From NCBI RefSeq assembly GCF_904846715.1, contig NZ_CAJHBU010000009.1, forward strand, positions 1 through 64,000: a DNA stretch of 64,000 nt. Reading direction: 5' to 3'. Positions 30,723 through 38,873 of the stretch are shown here, piece after piece. The translations under genes and the position numbers were made by a program. This stretch comes from Psychrobacter vallis. Lineage in GTDB: Bacteria; Pseudomonadota; Gammaproteobacteria; Pseudomonadales; Moraxellaceae. How positions within the stretch are numbered: the stretch's first letter is position 1; each line of letters starts with the position of its first letter. The notes under the pieces are model-generated. The model ran no database searches, was not told the origin of the DNA, and worked only from the letters and a program-made list of their open reading frames with translations.

Positions 30723-31982
30723 CTATGCTTTTGGTGTGGCAGGTGCTTTGATAGTGACGGTTGCACTAACTGCATCATTATCATCGAGCAAGTCCATGAT
30801 GAGCTCATCTTCATTTTCAGTCTTCACTTGCCAATTGCCAGCCGCGTTTGGCACACCCGTCACCATCACAGAGATGGCTTTGTTTTTTAGGCGAATCATC
30901 GGTGGCTTATGGTCATAGCCGCTATGCTCGTGACCCAAAATATCATCAGCGATGGTCGCAGCTTGTGCCCGTAACGGGGCGACATAGCGGCACGCAACAC
31001 CATTGATAGACATACAGTCACCAATGGCGTAGATGTTTGAGGTATCAGTACGCAATGTCGTTGCATCAACCACGATGCCCGTACGACGATCAAACTCAAC
31101 ACCAGCAGCGGTTGGCAATTTATCATCAACGGTCAGACCAGTACTAGCAATCACATGATCAACGATTACTGTCTCAGATTGCGCAGCGATGCTACTGTCT
31201 ACATTTGATGCTAGCGGCTCATAGCTGACTTGTAGCTTACCTTCGCTCTCATTGCCATTGTCACCACCACTAATACGAGTGACTTCAGATACTTGATAAC
31301 CACCCAAAAAGTTAATGCCTTGTGATTTCACGGCTTGGGCGATACGGGCGGTCGCTTTTGGCGGTAGCATTTGCGAGAGTGGCGCGTCATTTAGGTCAAT
31401 CAATGTCACTTGATGCCCCGCTTTGAGTAAATCTTCTGCAATCTCAGTTCCAACCATGCCAGCCCCAACAATAGCGACATGCTGACTGCCCGTGGCTAGC
31501 TTTTCTTGAAGCTGTCCAAAGCGCTCAATATGATTGACATGCCAGACCAAATCTTGCGGCAAACTTTTGGGGAAAATAGGATGCGCGCCCATCGCTAGTA
31601 CTAACTTGCCATAACTGATAGTGGCATAATCCGTGTTGGCTGGATCTGGCCTGTTAGCAGAGATGAGTTGTAACTGTTGAGTGGTCGTATCAATATCTGT
31701 GACCTGTGTATTGGCAAGCAAAGTCACTTGCGCAGTCTTTGCCGCATCACTACCTGTCGCCCGTACCAAGTCTGATGCGCGTTTGTTTTGACTGATCGCC
31801 ATGGTCAGCATTGGCTTATGATAACGATCACCGTTGTCAGATGTGACCAAGGTAATTGGAATCTCTGCATCTTTCGCACGAATGGCATCAATGACGTGCC
31901 AACCCGCTAGTCCAGCACCAATGATGACGACACCTTTTTTTGATGCTGTAGTTGATGCTAAAGATGGGTTTTCTACACTCAT
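30723..31982 (-). CDS. Rubredoxin reductase-like NAD(P)/FAD oxidoreductase
   Basis: This 419-residue flavoprotein resembles rubredoxin-NAD+ reductases (AlkT/RubB type). The N-terminal FAD Rossmann loop is VVIIGAGLAGWHV, and DGDRYHKPMLTMAIS matches the usual P-x-L-S region. The NAD loop is VAIVGAGMVGTEIAEDL, with ASTGLTVDD and the FAD-closing NIYAIGDC. Related reductases pass electrons to rubredoxin for alkane oxidation or oxidative-stress protection. No rubredoxin or hydroxylase gene is adjacent, so the electron acceptor must lie elsewhere. It appears monocistronic, with its own terminator. The C-terminal end (ATVTIKAPATPKA) is less conserved. Confidence 0.88.
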   Translation of the reverse strand: MSVENPSLASTTASKKGVVIIGAGLAGWHVIDAIRAKDAEIPITLVTSDNGDRYHKPMLTMAISQNKRASDLVRATGSDAAKTAQVTLLANTQVTDIDTTTQQLQLISANRPDPANTDYATISYGKLVLAMGAHPIFPKSLPQDLVWHVNHIERFGQLQEKLATGSQHVAIVGAGMVGTEIAEDLLKAGHQVTLIDLNDAPLSQMLPPKATARIAQAVKSQGINFLGGYQVSEVTRISGGDNGNESEGKLQVSYEPLASNVDSSIAAQSETVIVDHVIASTGLTVDDKLPTAAGVEFDRRTGIVVDATTLRTDTSNIYAIGDCMSINGVACRYVAPLRAQAATIADDILGHEHSGYDHKPPMIRLKNKAISVMVTGVPNAAGNWQVKTENEDELIMDLLDDNDAVSATVTIKAPATPKA

Positions 31983-32102
31983 AGGAACTCCAATAAGGTT
32001 TATGAATTATTTTAATTATCAATAATAATGGCAGCCATTGTACCAGTAAACAGATGAACACTCACATACGTATCCAAATTGCGTGTCTATATCATTTCCC
32101 AC

Positions 32103-32132
32103 AAAAAAGCGCCTAGTGATTAGACGCTTTTT
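32103..32132 (-). terminator. Terminator after the glutamate/aspartate ABC operon
   Basis: On the minus strand AAAAAGCGTCTA pairs with TAGGCGCTTTTTT around a six-base loop, about 40 bases past the ATPase stop. Confidence 0.85.
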
Positions 32133-32170
32133 ATAAATACTTTAAATAAAACAAAAAATATAACTTATAT

Positions 32171-32974
32171 TTAATGATTCAAAATTTTCGATAAGAACAA
32201 TTGCGCACGATCACTTTTTGCCCCTTCAAAAAACTCATCCTTACTGCAGTTTTCGACGATACTACCTTCATCCATAAAGATGATCCGATTGGCCACCTGA
32301 CTGGCAAAGCCCATTTCATGAGTGACACACATCATCGTCATGCCATCACGAGTCAGCTCCACCATGACATCGAGTACCTCTTGAATCATCTCAGGATCAA
32401 GCGCTGAGGTTGGTTCATCAAACAGCATCGCCACTGGATCCATCGCCAGCGCACGAGCAATGGCTACGCGCTGCTGCTGACCACCAGATAGCTCTGCTGG
32501 ATATTTGGCCGCTTGTACCGTTAGGCCAACGCGATCTAAATACGCCATTGCCTTTTGCTTAGCCTCAGATTCTTTGCGGCCCAACACTTTGATCTGCGCC
32601 ACGGTCAAATTATCAATAATAGTCAAATGCGGAAACAACTCAAAATGCTGAAATACCATGCCGACACGGCTACGTAATTTGGGTAAATTGGTCTTTGAGT
32701 CACCAACAGAGATACCATTGACCATAATCTGACCTTTTTGAAAGGGCTCAAGTCCGTTGGCAGTCTTGATTAAAGTCGACTTACCACTACCCGATGGGCC
32801 ACAAACAACGACCACATCGCCTTTATGCACATGGGCGGTACAGTCCTTTAGCACCTGAAAGTCGCCATACCATTTGCTGACATCACTCATTTGAATGACT
32901 ATCTCGTCGCTCGCATGACCATTATTGGTGACCAGTCCACCAAAAGCATTTATATACGTATCAGCATTGCTCAT
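32171..32974 (-). CDS. gltL: Glutamate/aspartate ABC transporter ATP-binding protein
   Basis: This 267-residue ATPase powers import of acidic amino acids together with the two permeases and the binding protein upstream. Walker A GPSGSGKST, the Q-loop VFQHFELFPH, the signature LSGGQQQRVAIA, Walker [15 protein letters not shown] and the H-loop CVTHEMGF are all present. The first about 25 residues (through NNGHASDE) are an extension over the usual GltL start. It is the final gene of a four-gene unit reading gltI, gltJ, gltK, gltL on the minus strand. Substrate assignment comes from the permease and binding protein, so it is probable rather than proven. Confidence 0.92.
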   Translation of the reverse strand: MSNADTYINAFGGLVTNNGHASDEIVIQMSDVSKWYGDFQVLKDCTAHVHKGDVVVVCGPSGSGKSTLIKTANGLEPFQKGQIMVNGISVGDSKTNLPKLRSRVGMVFQHFELFPHLTIIDNLTVAQIKVLGRKESEAKQKAMAYLDRVGLTVQAAKYPAELSGGQQQRVAIARALAMDPVAMLFDEPTSALDPEMIQEVLDVMVELTRDGMTMMCVTHEMGFASQVANRIIFMDEGSIVENCSKDEFFEGAKSDRAQLFLSKILNH

Positions 32975-33044
32975 TACTGGCTCCTAACCACATTGTTTTT
33001 GATAATTGTCATTAATAATCGGTGTGAAATAAGATCAACACGCC

Positions 33045-33716
33045 CTAAAACCTCAAACGTTTTTGTAGCCGCTGCACACCAATGGAGGCGCTCAAACTGA
33101 TGATAAAATAAACCGCACCAGCACCTAATATATAAGGAGTCAGCAATCCCATCAACTCGCCACGAACATAAGCGGCGCGGAAAAAATCCGTCAGGCCAAT
33201 GGCAAATACCAATGTCGTGTCTTGGAATAAAATAATACATTGCTGCAAAATCAATGGCAGCATTTTGCGAAACGCTTGTGGCAAAATCACCAAACGCATG
33301 GTTTGTCCATAAGTCATGCCCAAGGCTTTTGCGGCATTGACCTGCCCACTACCAATCGACTGAATACCCGCCCGTACCACTTCTGAAAAGTACGCGGCTT
33401 CAAACATCATAAAGGCAACCACACAAGAGGCAAAAGCGGCATCAAGTTGCAGGTATTTACCTGCTATCCAAAAATAGATCATCGGTACAGCAAAATAAAA
33501 CCATAGTAGTACCAGTAGCAGCGGCACAGAACGAAAGTAATTGACGTATAACTTCGCCGGTATCTCCAGTGCTTTGATACCAGACAAACGCATCAAGGCC
33601 AATACCGTTCCTAAACTGATACCCCCAATAATCGCCAAAAACAGCACTTTTAAGGTGGTAATCATCCCGCCCATCAAGCCGGGATAGGCCGTTGCTAATT
33701 CGGTCATCATGTTCAT
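33045..33716 (-). CDS. gltK: Glutamate/aspartate ABC transporter permease GltK
   Basis: This 223-residue inner-membrane subunit has five hydrophobic helices, and the cytoplasmic loop that contacts the ATPase reads GSGQVNAAKALGMTYGQTMRLVILPQAFRKMLP. That matches the EAA motif of polar amino-acid permeases. Its ATG overlaps the gltJ stop by four bases, which indicates translational coupling. The opening MTELATAYPGLMGGMITTLK resembles GltK-type proteins. Confidence 0.93.
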   Translation of the reverse strand: MNMMTELATAYPGLMGGMITTLKVLFLAIIGGISLGTVLALMRLSGIKALEIPAKLYVNYFRSVPLLLVLLWFYFAVPMIYFWIAGKYLQLDAAFASCVVAFMMFEAAYFSEVVRAGIQSIGSGQVNAAKALGMTYGQTMRLVILPQAFRKMLPLILQQCIILFQDTTLVFAIGLTDFFRAAYVRGELMGLLTPYILGAGAVYFIISLSASIGVQRLQKRLRF

Positions 33717-34459
33717 TTCTGACCTCCTGCAATCAGCCCAGGTACTCGCAACTTACGCTCGATCAAACCCATAATCGCAATCAAGGACAGATTAAAAACC
33801 AAATAGACAATCGTCGCATAGGTATAAATCTCGATGCTGTTTTGGGTATATTCGCTAATGGTTTTGGTTTGGCTAATCAGCTCCATCACCCCCACTAATG
33901 AGGCGACAGAAGCGTTTTTGAAGCAGTTGGTCAGCTCAGAGCTAAGCGGCGGCAAGATAATACGAAAGGCTTGCGGTAGCAACACTTCCTTGTAGACTTG
34001 TGGAATACTAAAACCCAAAGCATAAGCCGCGTTAATCTGACCGTCGGGCAACGACTCAATACCCGTCCGTACCTGCTCGACGATACGCGCAGCTGTAAAT
34101 AAACCCAGACCGATACTCGCTGACAACATGGCTGAGGTATTTGGTGACAAGCCCTTATACCACCACTCTTGTATGGTGGGCGTGAGCCAACCTGGCGCAA
34201 TGTAAAACCAAAAAAACAACTGAACAAGCAGTGGAATATTACGAAAAAACGTCACATAAGCCGTACCAATTGCACGTGCGGTTTTATTGGGCAAGGTGCG
34301 CATGATGCCAAAGATCGTACCCACGACCATGGCGATAACCCATGCGATACTGCCAATCAATAACAGCCAGCCAAGACCGGTAATCATCCAATGGATATAA
34401 AGCTCGTTACCAATACCAGTCTGCTCAAAGAGCACACCCCAGTTCCAGCTATAATTCAT
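33713..34459 (-). CDS. gltJ: Glutamate/aspartate ABC transporter permease GltJ
   Basis: This 248-residue membrane subunit has the N-terminal MNYSWNWGVLFEQ and a periplasmic stretch before the first helix, as in GltJ. The EAA loop is LPDGQINAAYALGFSIPQVYKEVLLPQAFRIILPPLSSE. It pairs with GltK to form the channel. The gene precedes and overlaps gltK by four bases, and follows gltI after about 96 bases. Confidence 0.93.
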   Translation of the reverse strand: MNYSWNWGVLFEQTGIGNELYIHWMITGLGWLLLIGSIAWVIAMVVGTIFGIMRTLPNKTARAIGTAYVTFFRNIPLLVQLFFWFYIAPGWLTPTIQEWWYKGLSPNTSAMLSASIGLGLFTAARIVEQVRTGIESLPDGQINAAYALGFSIPQVYKEVLLPQAFRIILPPLSSELTNCFKNASVASLVGVMELISQTKTISEYTQNSIEIYTYATIVYLVFNLSLIAIMGLIERKLRVPGLIAGGQK

Positions 34460-34555
34460 GCTTGTCTCTCCGAGCAGCGATTGCGAAGCCTACGCATCAG
34501 ACACACTATTTATGTCAGTCTGAATACGTAAGCAAACGATGTTGAAAGACAATTA

Positions 34556-35539
34556 TTACTGTGCAGGTGCGGCTTTTGGCTCCGCACTATCGTGAGGACT
34601 GGCAATCAAAGTTTTTAAGTTGTCAGACATCTCAAAGTTTAGATTGACATTTTTTGGTGGAATTGGGTTCAAGAACCATTTGTCATAAATGCTATTGATC
34701 TCGCCTGAGCTAAAGACATTGGTCAGAGCTTCATCGACCACTGCTTTGAACTCTGGGTCGTCTTTGCGCATCATGCAACCATAAATCTCAAACGATTGTG
34801 GCTCACCAACAATGACCCATTCATCAGGATTTTTTGCTTTGGCTTTTTCGCCCGCCAGCAGCACGTCATCCATCATAAAGGCATCAGCGCGGCCATTTTC
34901 TAACATCAAGAAGCTTTCGCCATGGTCTTTTGCTGAAATGATATTGATATCCATTTTATTTTCGTCATTGAATTGACGAATATAACGCTCTGAAGTCGTT
35001 CCCGCTGTGGTGACTAAGGTTTTGCCTTTTAGATCAGCAAAGTCTTGAATACCCGAGTCTGACTTGGTGAGTAGACGTGTACCAATTTCAAAGAAGCCGT
35101 TAGAGAACGCCACTTGTTTTTGACGCTCTTCGTTGTTGGTGGTTGAGCCACACTCAAAATCGACCGTACCGTTTTGTACCAATGGAATACGCGTTTGCGA
35201 GGTCACCAAGTTATAACGAATCTTGAGATCTGGCATGTTTAGCTTTTGCTTCACAGCTTCAACCACTTTCATTTCCAAATCATGCGCATAACCAATTGGC
35301 TGGTTGGGATCGTCAGCGATATAAGAAAAGGGAATAGAAGAGTCACGGTGACCGACGACGATGGTGCCAGAGTCTTTGATTTTTTGGAGAGTGCCATTGG
35401 CATTTGAGGCGGCTTCGGTGTTCGTGGCATCGCCTGTTGCTGCGGCATCAGTTGGCGTTTGGTTGCTGTTGTTACAACCGACTAAGCCGAGTGCCATAAA
35501 AGCAGCCAAAGTCAACGGTTTGGAGAGTAGATAGCTCAT
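34556..35539 (-). CDS. gltI: Glutamate/aspartate-binding lipoprotein GltI
   Basis: The 327-residue solute-binding protein delivers the amino acid to GltJK. A signal ends in the lipobox LGLVGCN, so it is a lipoprotein tethered to the membrane, unlike the free periplasmic E. coli GltI. The mature domain is of the bacterial extracellular solute-binding family 3 type: GTIVVGHRDSSIPFSY, GYAHDLEMKVVEAVKQ, VDFECGSTTNNEERQ (a GltI-like signature) and DAFMMDDVLLAG. The start at 35539 (MSYLLSK) follows AAGGA by eight bases; an ATG three codons upstream overlaps this site. It is the first gene of the glt ABC unit. Confidence 0.92.
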   Translation of the reverse strand: MSYLLSKPLTLAAFMALGLVGCNNSNQTPTDAAATGDATNTEAASNANGTLQKIKDSGTIVVGHRDSSIPFSYIADDPNQPIGYAHDLEMKVVEAVKQKLNMPDLKIRYNLVTSQTRIPLVQNGTVDFECGSTTNNEERQKQVAFSNGFFEIGTRLLTKSDSGIQDFADLKGKTLVTTAGTTSERYIRQFNDENKMDINIISAKDHGESFLMLENGRADAFMMDDVLLAGEKAKAKNPDEWVIVGEPQSFEIYGCMMRKDDPEFKAVVDEALTNVFSSGEINSIYDKWFLNPIPPKNVNLNFEMSDNLKTLIASPHDSAEPKAAPAQ

Positions 35540-35986
35540 GAAACACATCCTTTTATCACATTATCACAAGATTGAATGAGTGCTTTGACACACAGGTCTT
35601 ATCAATCGACCTTATTGCCACGCATCCATGTGGTTGTTGCTGTTGTTTATCACAATGCAACTTAATGTTACTGTACAACAAATTAGCGGGTGTGGGTAAA
35701 CTTTTTTTAATGAGACTACTATTTTCACCATTCTGACTTATTCACTTCAATGACGCCGCAATAGATTTGGATACATCGCCAATGACACATGTCGCTATTT
35801 AGTAGATTTATCCGGTATAAATACGTTTAAACGGCTAAGCAATCTATAGCCAATCCTAGCTGAAAGAGTTACAACCATCATAATGTACTATATTTATTTT
35901 ATAGCGGATGGACTATACCAAAGACGATTGATAAATCACGAGTAATCCCCATAAAGTTAACAACTTCTTAATACTGCTAATGACCT
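35540..35986. other. Divergent promoter region between gltI and hslO
   Basis: The 447-base AT-rich gap must serve both divergent genes. I find several TTG...TATAAT-like hexamers but none with good spacing, and no repeat or structured RNA that I can support. Confidence 0.4.
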
Positions 35987-36967
35987 ATGACACAAGATAT
36001 CCAAGTCCCCAATACGGACAGCCAAAGCGCTGTCAATCATAATGACAATGACGTACGCCAACGTTTTTTTATTGAAGACTCTCCCGTGCGCGGTGATGTG
36101 GTGCGTCTATCACGCAGCTATGCGAGCACGATTGCCCAAAAGCCTTATCCTGAAGCGCTTAAACGTTTACTGGGTGAAATGCTGACCGCAGCAAGCTTGC
36201 TGATCAGTACGGTCAAAATCAATGGTCATCTGTCCATTCAACTGCAGTCATCGGACAGCGACAGCTTGCTCAATTGGGCGATGGCAGAGTGTGACCAAGA
36301 CGGCATCATTCGTGCGCTTGCCAGCTGGAAAGGCGAAACCGACGAGCAAGTGCAGGCGTGGGACAATATGACCCATGCCAAAGAGGCATTTGCGGAGCTG
36401 GGTGCAACGGGACAAGGCGTTTTGTTTATCAATATTCAGCCTGAAGGCGGCGAGCCGTATCAAGGTATCGTTGAGCGTAGTCATGACAATCTGGCGGACT
36501 GCTTGGCACATTATCAAAAACAATCGGCACAGATTCCAACGCTGATTAACTTGGCGTCTGATGGCTTGCAGGCAGGTGGTATATTGGTGCAAATGTTGCC
36601 GCGTACGGCTGAGGAAACCTATGAAGTCGAGCAAAACCAAGATGCGGGTATCGATGATGACTTATGGACGCGCTTGAGTGTCTTGACACGAACCGTCAAA
36701 GCAGAAGAGTTGACCAAGCTTGATGCCAACGAAATTCTGTATCGTTTGTACCATGAAGAAAACGTGGTTGCGCCCGACCCTGTGTCGTTATCATTTGGTT
36801 GCACCTGCTCACGTGAGAAATGTGAGATGGCAATCGAGCAAATTGGCGAAGCCGAAGCCTTAGATATCGTCGAAGAGCAAGGCGGCACGTTTGAGATGGA
36901 TTGCGGATTTTGCGGTGAAGTTTATAAATTTAATAAAGACGACGTAGCCGCCATATTTGCTGAGTAG
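35987..36967 (+). CDS. hslO: Redox-regulated chaperone Hsp33
   Basis: Hsp33 is a cytoplasmic holdase that is switched on by oxidation when its zinc site opens. The 326-residue protein carries the zinc-binding Cys pairs C272-x-C274 (GCTCSREKC) and C306-x2-C309 (CGFCGEVY), in the C-terminal arrangement of the family. The N-terminal domain shows RGDVVRLSRSY and the later LINLASDGLQAGGILVQMLP. An N-terminal extension of about 25 residues precedes RFFIED. It is divergent from gltI and ends at a terminator shared with the convergent hydrolase gene. Confidence 0.97.
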   Translation: MTQDIQVPNTDSQSAVNHNDNDVRQRFFIEDSPVRGDVVRLSRSYASTIAQKPYPEALKRLLGEMLTAASLLISTVKINGHLSIQLQSSDSDSLLNWAMAECDQDGIIRALASWKGETDEQVQAWDNMTHAKEAFAELGATGQGVLFINIQPEGGEPYQGIVERSHDNLADCLAHYQKQSAQIPTLINLASDGLQAGGILVQMLPRTAEETYEVEQNQDAGIDDDLWTRLSVLTRTVKAEELTKLDANEILYRLYHEENVVAPDPVSLSFGCTCSREKCEMAIEQIGEAEALDIVEEQGGTFEMDCGFCGEVYKFNKDDVAAIFAE

Positions 36968-37003
36968 TTTTTTACGAAAGATTTAGGTTTAAACATATAT
37001 TTT

Positions 37004-37035
37004 AAAACCCCTCAGTGTGATGCTTAGGGGTTTTT
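37004..37035. terminator. Terminator after hslO
   Basis: AAAACCCCTCAG pairs with TTAGGGGTTTTT; A and T tracts on both sides suit the convergent pair hslO and hydrolase. Confidence 0.87.
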
Positions 37036-37088
37036 GTTTTTGGAATCTTAAACATTCGTAATTAAAAATGTTAATAAAAAAACCTGTC

Positions 37089-38576
37089 TCATAATGCCAA
37101 CGCCAAACTTCTAGGATAAGAATATATCCGCGGTTTGTCCGCATAATCGCTGTGTCCATTGTCGAGCAACCATTCAACAACTTGTTCACGCACCCTTCTA
37201 CTATGGATTAGATTCACATGACTCACGCCATAAAACACCGCTTTGTGACCATCTGGCACAAACAACGCATGTTCCTCATCGTCCTCGCCCAGCGCCGATG
37301 CGACTGATACCAGACCATCACCCAAGAAGCTGGTTACTTTAGACTCATAATGTGTCTCAATTAAAGCACTGGCGACAAAATAGGTTTTGATACCACTTGG
37401 CAGACCCGCAGGATGCCGAAAGTCTTGTGGTAGCACGCTACGACCCTCTAACGCACTCCAGTCAGCATCACGAATACTGCCATGGCGCAAATCAATAATA
37501 CCCGCACTACGCATGTCACCAAGCTTGGCCAGCGAACCTGCAAACGGCAATTTGGCAATAACATCCTGTACATGATTGCCAATACGTTCTAGCACAGCAC
37601 CATGATGCGGCGCACCCAATGTGATCAAATTACCCACGCGCATGATCCAGTCTAGGTGTTCTTGCTCTGCATAAAACAGCGCACTACGAGAGACCAAACC
37701 ACCCATACTGTGACCAACCAAGTCTATTTGGCTGATGTCAGGGTGACTATCGACCAAGTCTTGCAGCAATTGAGAGAAGTTACGACCACTACGCGAGATA
37801 CGCCGACCCGTATTATAATCAAGGTATAAAACCGTCGTATCTGGCTGACTCTGGCTGATGGCATCGCCCAGTCCTTTGTGTTCTTGCGACTGCCAACTTA
37901 AATGACTCATGCACAGCCCGTGACATAGTATGACAATACGCCCTGACAGTGCTTGGCATTGCAGATTGCCCTCTATATCGTATAGCACCATCGGAATAGC
38001 CAGCGCATTTTGATGGTTAACAAGATGGTCACCCATGACGCCATTTAATACATTCACCAGCTTTTTTAATGTGTCGGGCAGTGGCTGAGCGGTTTTTTGA
38101 TTGAGTGTGTTTTTATACAATCGCAGCACGGATGCTAAGTTTTTGCCTACCGTCAGCATCACATGACGTATCGTGCCATAGATACGCGCAGTGATACCGC
38201 GCGGCCAGTTAAGCAGATGGCGCTCATTAAAACGACCCAAAGGCCGTAAAATCACTTCGCGGTGAATGGCTTCTACAATGTCAGTGACCTCAACCACTCC
38301 CATGGTCGCCAGTTGTGCCAACCCTTCAAAAAAGTCAGTCATAGAAACAGGTGTTATCGCTGTTTCATTGCCATCATCTGCCAGTAGTTTGACCAGATCA
38401 TCCACATCGATGGCTTCGAGCTGATCTATCTGCTCGTACAAATCACTGTGTAATGGCACGGTATTATCTGAGGCAAAATGCGCCGCCAGCTCATGCTGAT
38501 TATTGGTGTTATGGTTAGCAATGTCATCACTGACACTATCGTTATAAAATAAGTTTGAACGGCTCATAGTATTCAT
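37089..38576 (-). CDS. Alpha/beta hydrolase, PGAP1/lipase-like
   Basis: This protein of about 495 residues has an alpha/beta-hydrolase core in its second half: the oxyanion strand IVILCHGLCMSHLSW, then the nucleophile elbow LVGHSMGGLVSRSA with the catalytic Ser, and LGAPHHGAV, a pattern common in PGAP1-like and lipase-type esterases. An acidic residue and a His (VSHVNLIHS near the end) can complete the triad. The first about 150 residues are acidic and helical with no signal peptide. The substrate is unknown. The first two codons are GTG-ATG; I start at the ATG at 38576, without a clear ribosome site, so the start is uncertain. Confidence 0.8.
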   Translation of the reverse strand: MNTMSRSNLFYNDSVSDDIANHNTNNQHELAAHFASDNTVPLHSDLYEQIDQLEAIDVDDLVKLLADDGNETAITPVSMTDFFEGLAQLATMGVVEVTDIVEAIHREVILRPLGRFNERHLLNWPRGITARIYGTIRHVMLTVGKNLASVLRLYKNTLNQKTAQPLPDTLKKLVNVLNGVMGDHLVNHQNALAIPMVLYDIEGNLQCQALSGRIVILCHGLCMSHLSWQSQEHKGLGDAISQSQPDTTVLYLDYNTGRRISRSGRNFSQLLQDLVDSHPDISQIDLVGHSMGGLVSRSALFYAEQEHLDWIMRVGNLITLGAPHHGAVLERIGNHVQDVIAKLPFAGSLAKLGDMRSAGIIDLRHGSIRDADWSALEGRSVLPQDFRHPAGLPSGIKTYFVASALIETHYESKVTSFLGDGLVSVASALGEDDEEHALFVPDGHKAVFYGVSHVNLIHSRRVREQVVEWLLDNGHSDYADKPRIYSYPRSLALAL

Positions 38577-38761
38577 CACATTGGTACATTAGATAGGCAC
38601 ATTACACTGGCACATTCATCGAAAAGGATAATTTTATATACTATCCTTTAAGCTCGGTAAATAAAAGAGAATGATTTGACTTAAATGTAGGTTGATTACC
38701 AAAGCGTTTGGCAGTCTATTTTTTAATATAAAGTGGTTTTTTACTGTCATAAAAACCATCA

Positions 38762-38792
38762 AAAAAATCCCAAGCAGTCACTTGGGATTTTT
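38762..38792 (-). terminator. Terminator downstream of the PhoX-family gene
   Basis: AAAAAATCCCAAG pairs with CTTGGGATTTTT around a short loop. Very similar arms recur in the terminator at 41266. Confidence 0.87.
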
Positions 38793-38806
38793 ATTGGTTA
38801 ACCGTT

Positions 38807-38866
38807 TAACTAAGTGTCTGTTAACTAAGTACCTATTAACTAAGTGGCTGTCAATTAAGTGCTTAG
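38807..38866. repeat. 15-bp tandem repeat after the PhoX-family gene
   Basis: Four consecutive 15-base units read TAACTAAGTGTCTGT, TAACTAAGTACCTAT, TAACTAAGTGGCTGT and CAATTAAGTGCTTAG. They lie just beyond the stop at 38874. In the frame of that gene the minus strand stays open through all four units, encoding HLVNR-like pentapeptides, so only the TAG separates them from the protein. Confidence 0.75.
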
Positions 38867-38873
38867 CAATTCT

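Noticed and set aside
38807-38866. Possible CRISPR-like array
   Set aside because: The 15-base units are directly adjacent with no spacers and there are no cas genes.
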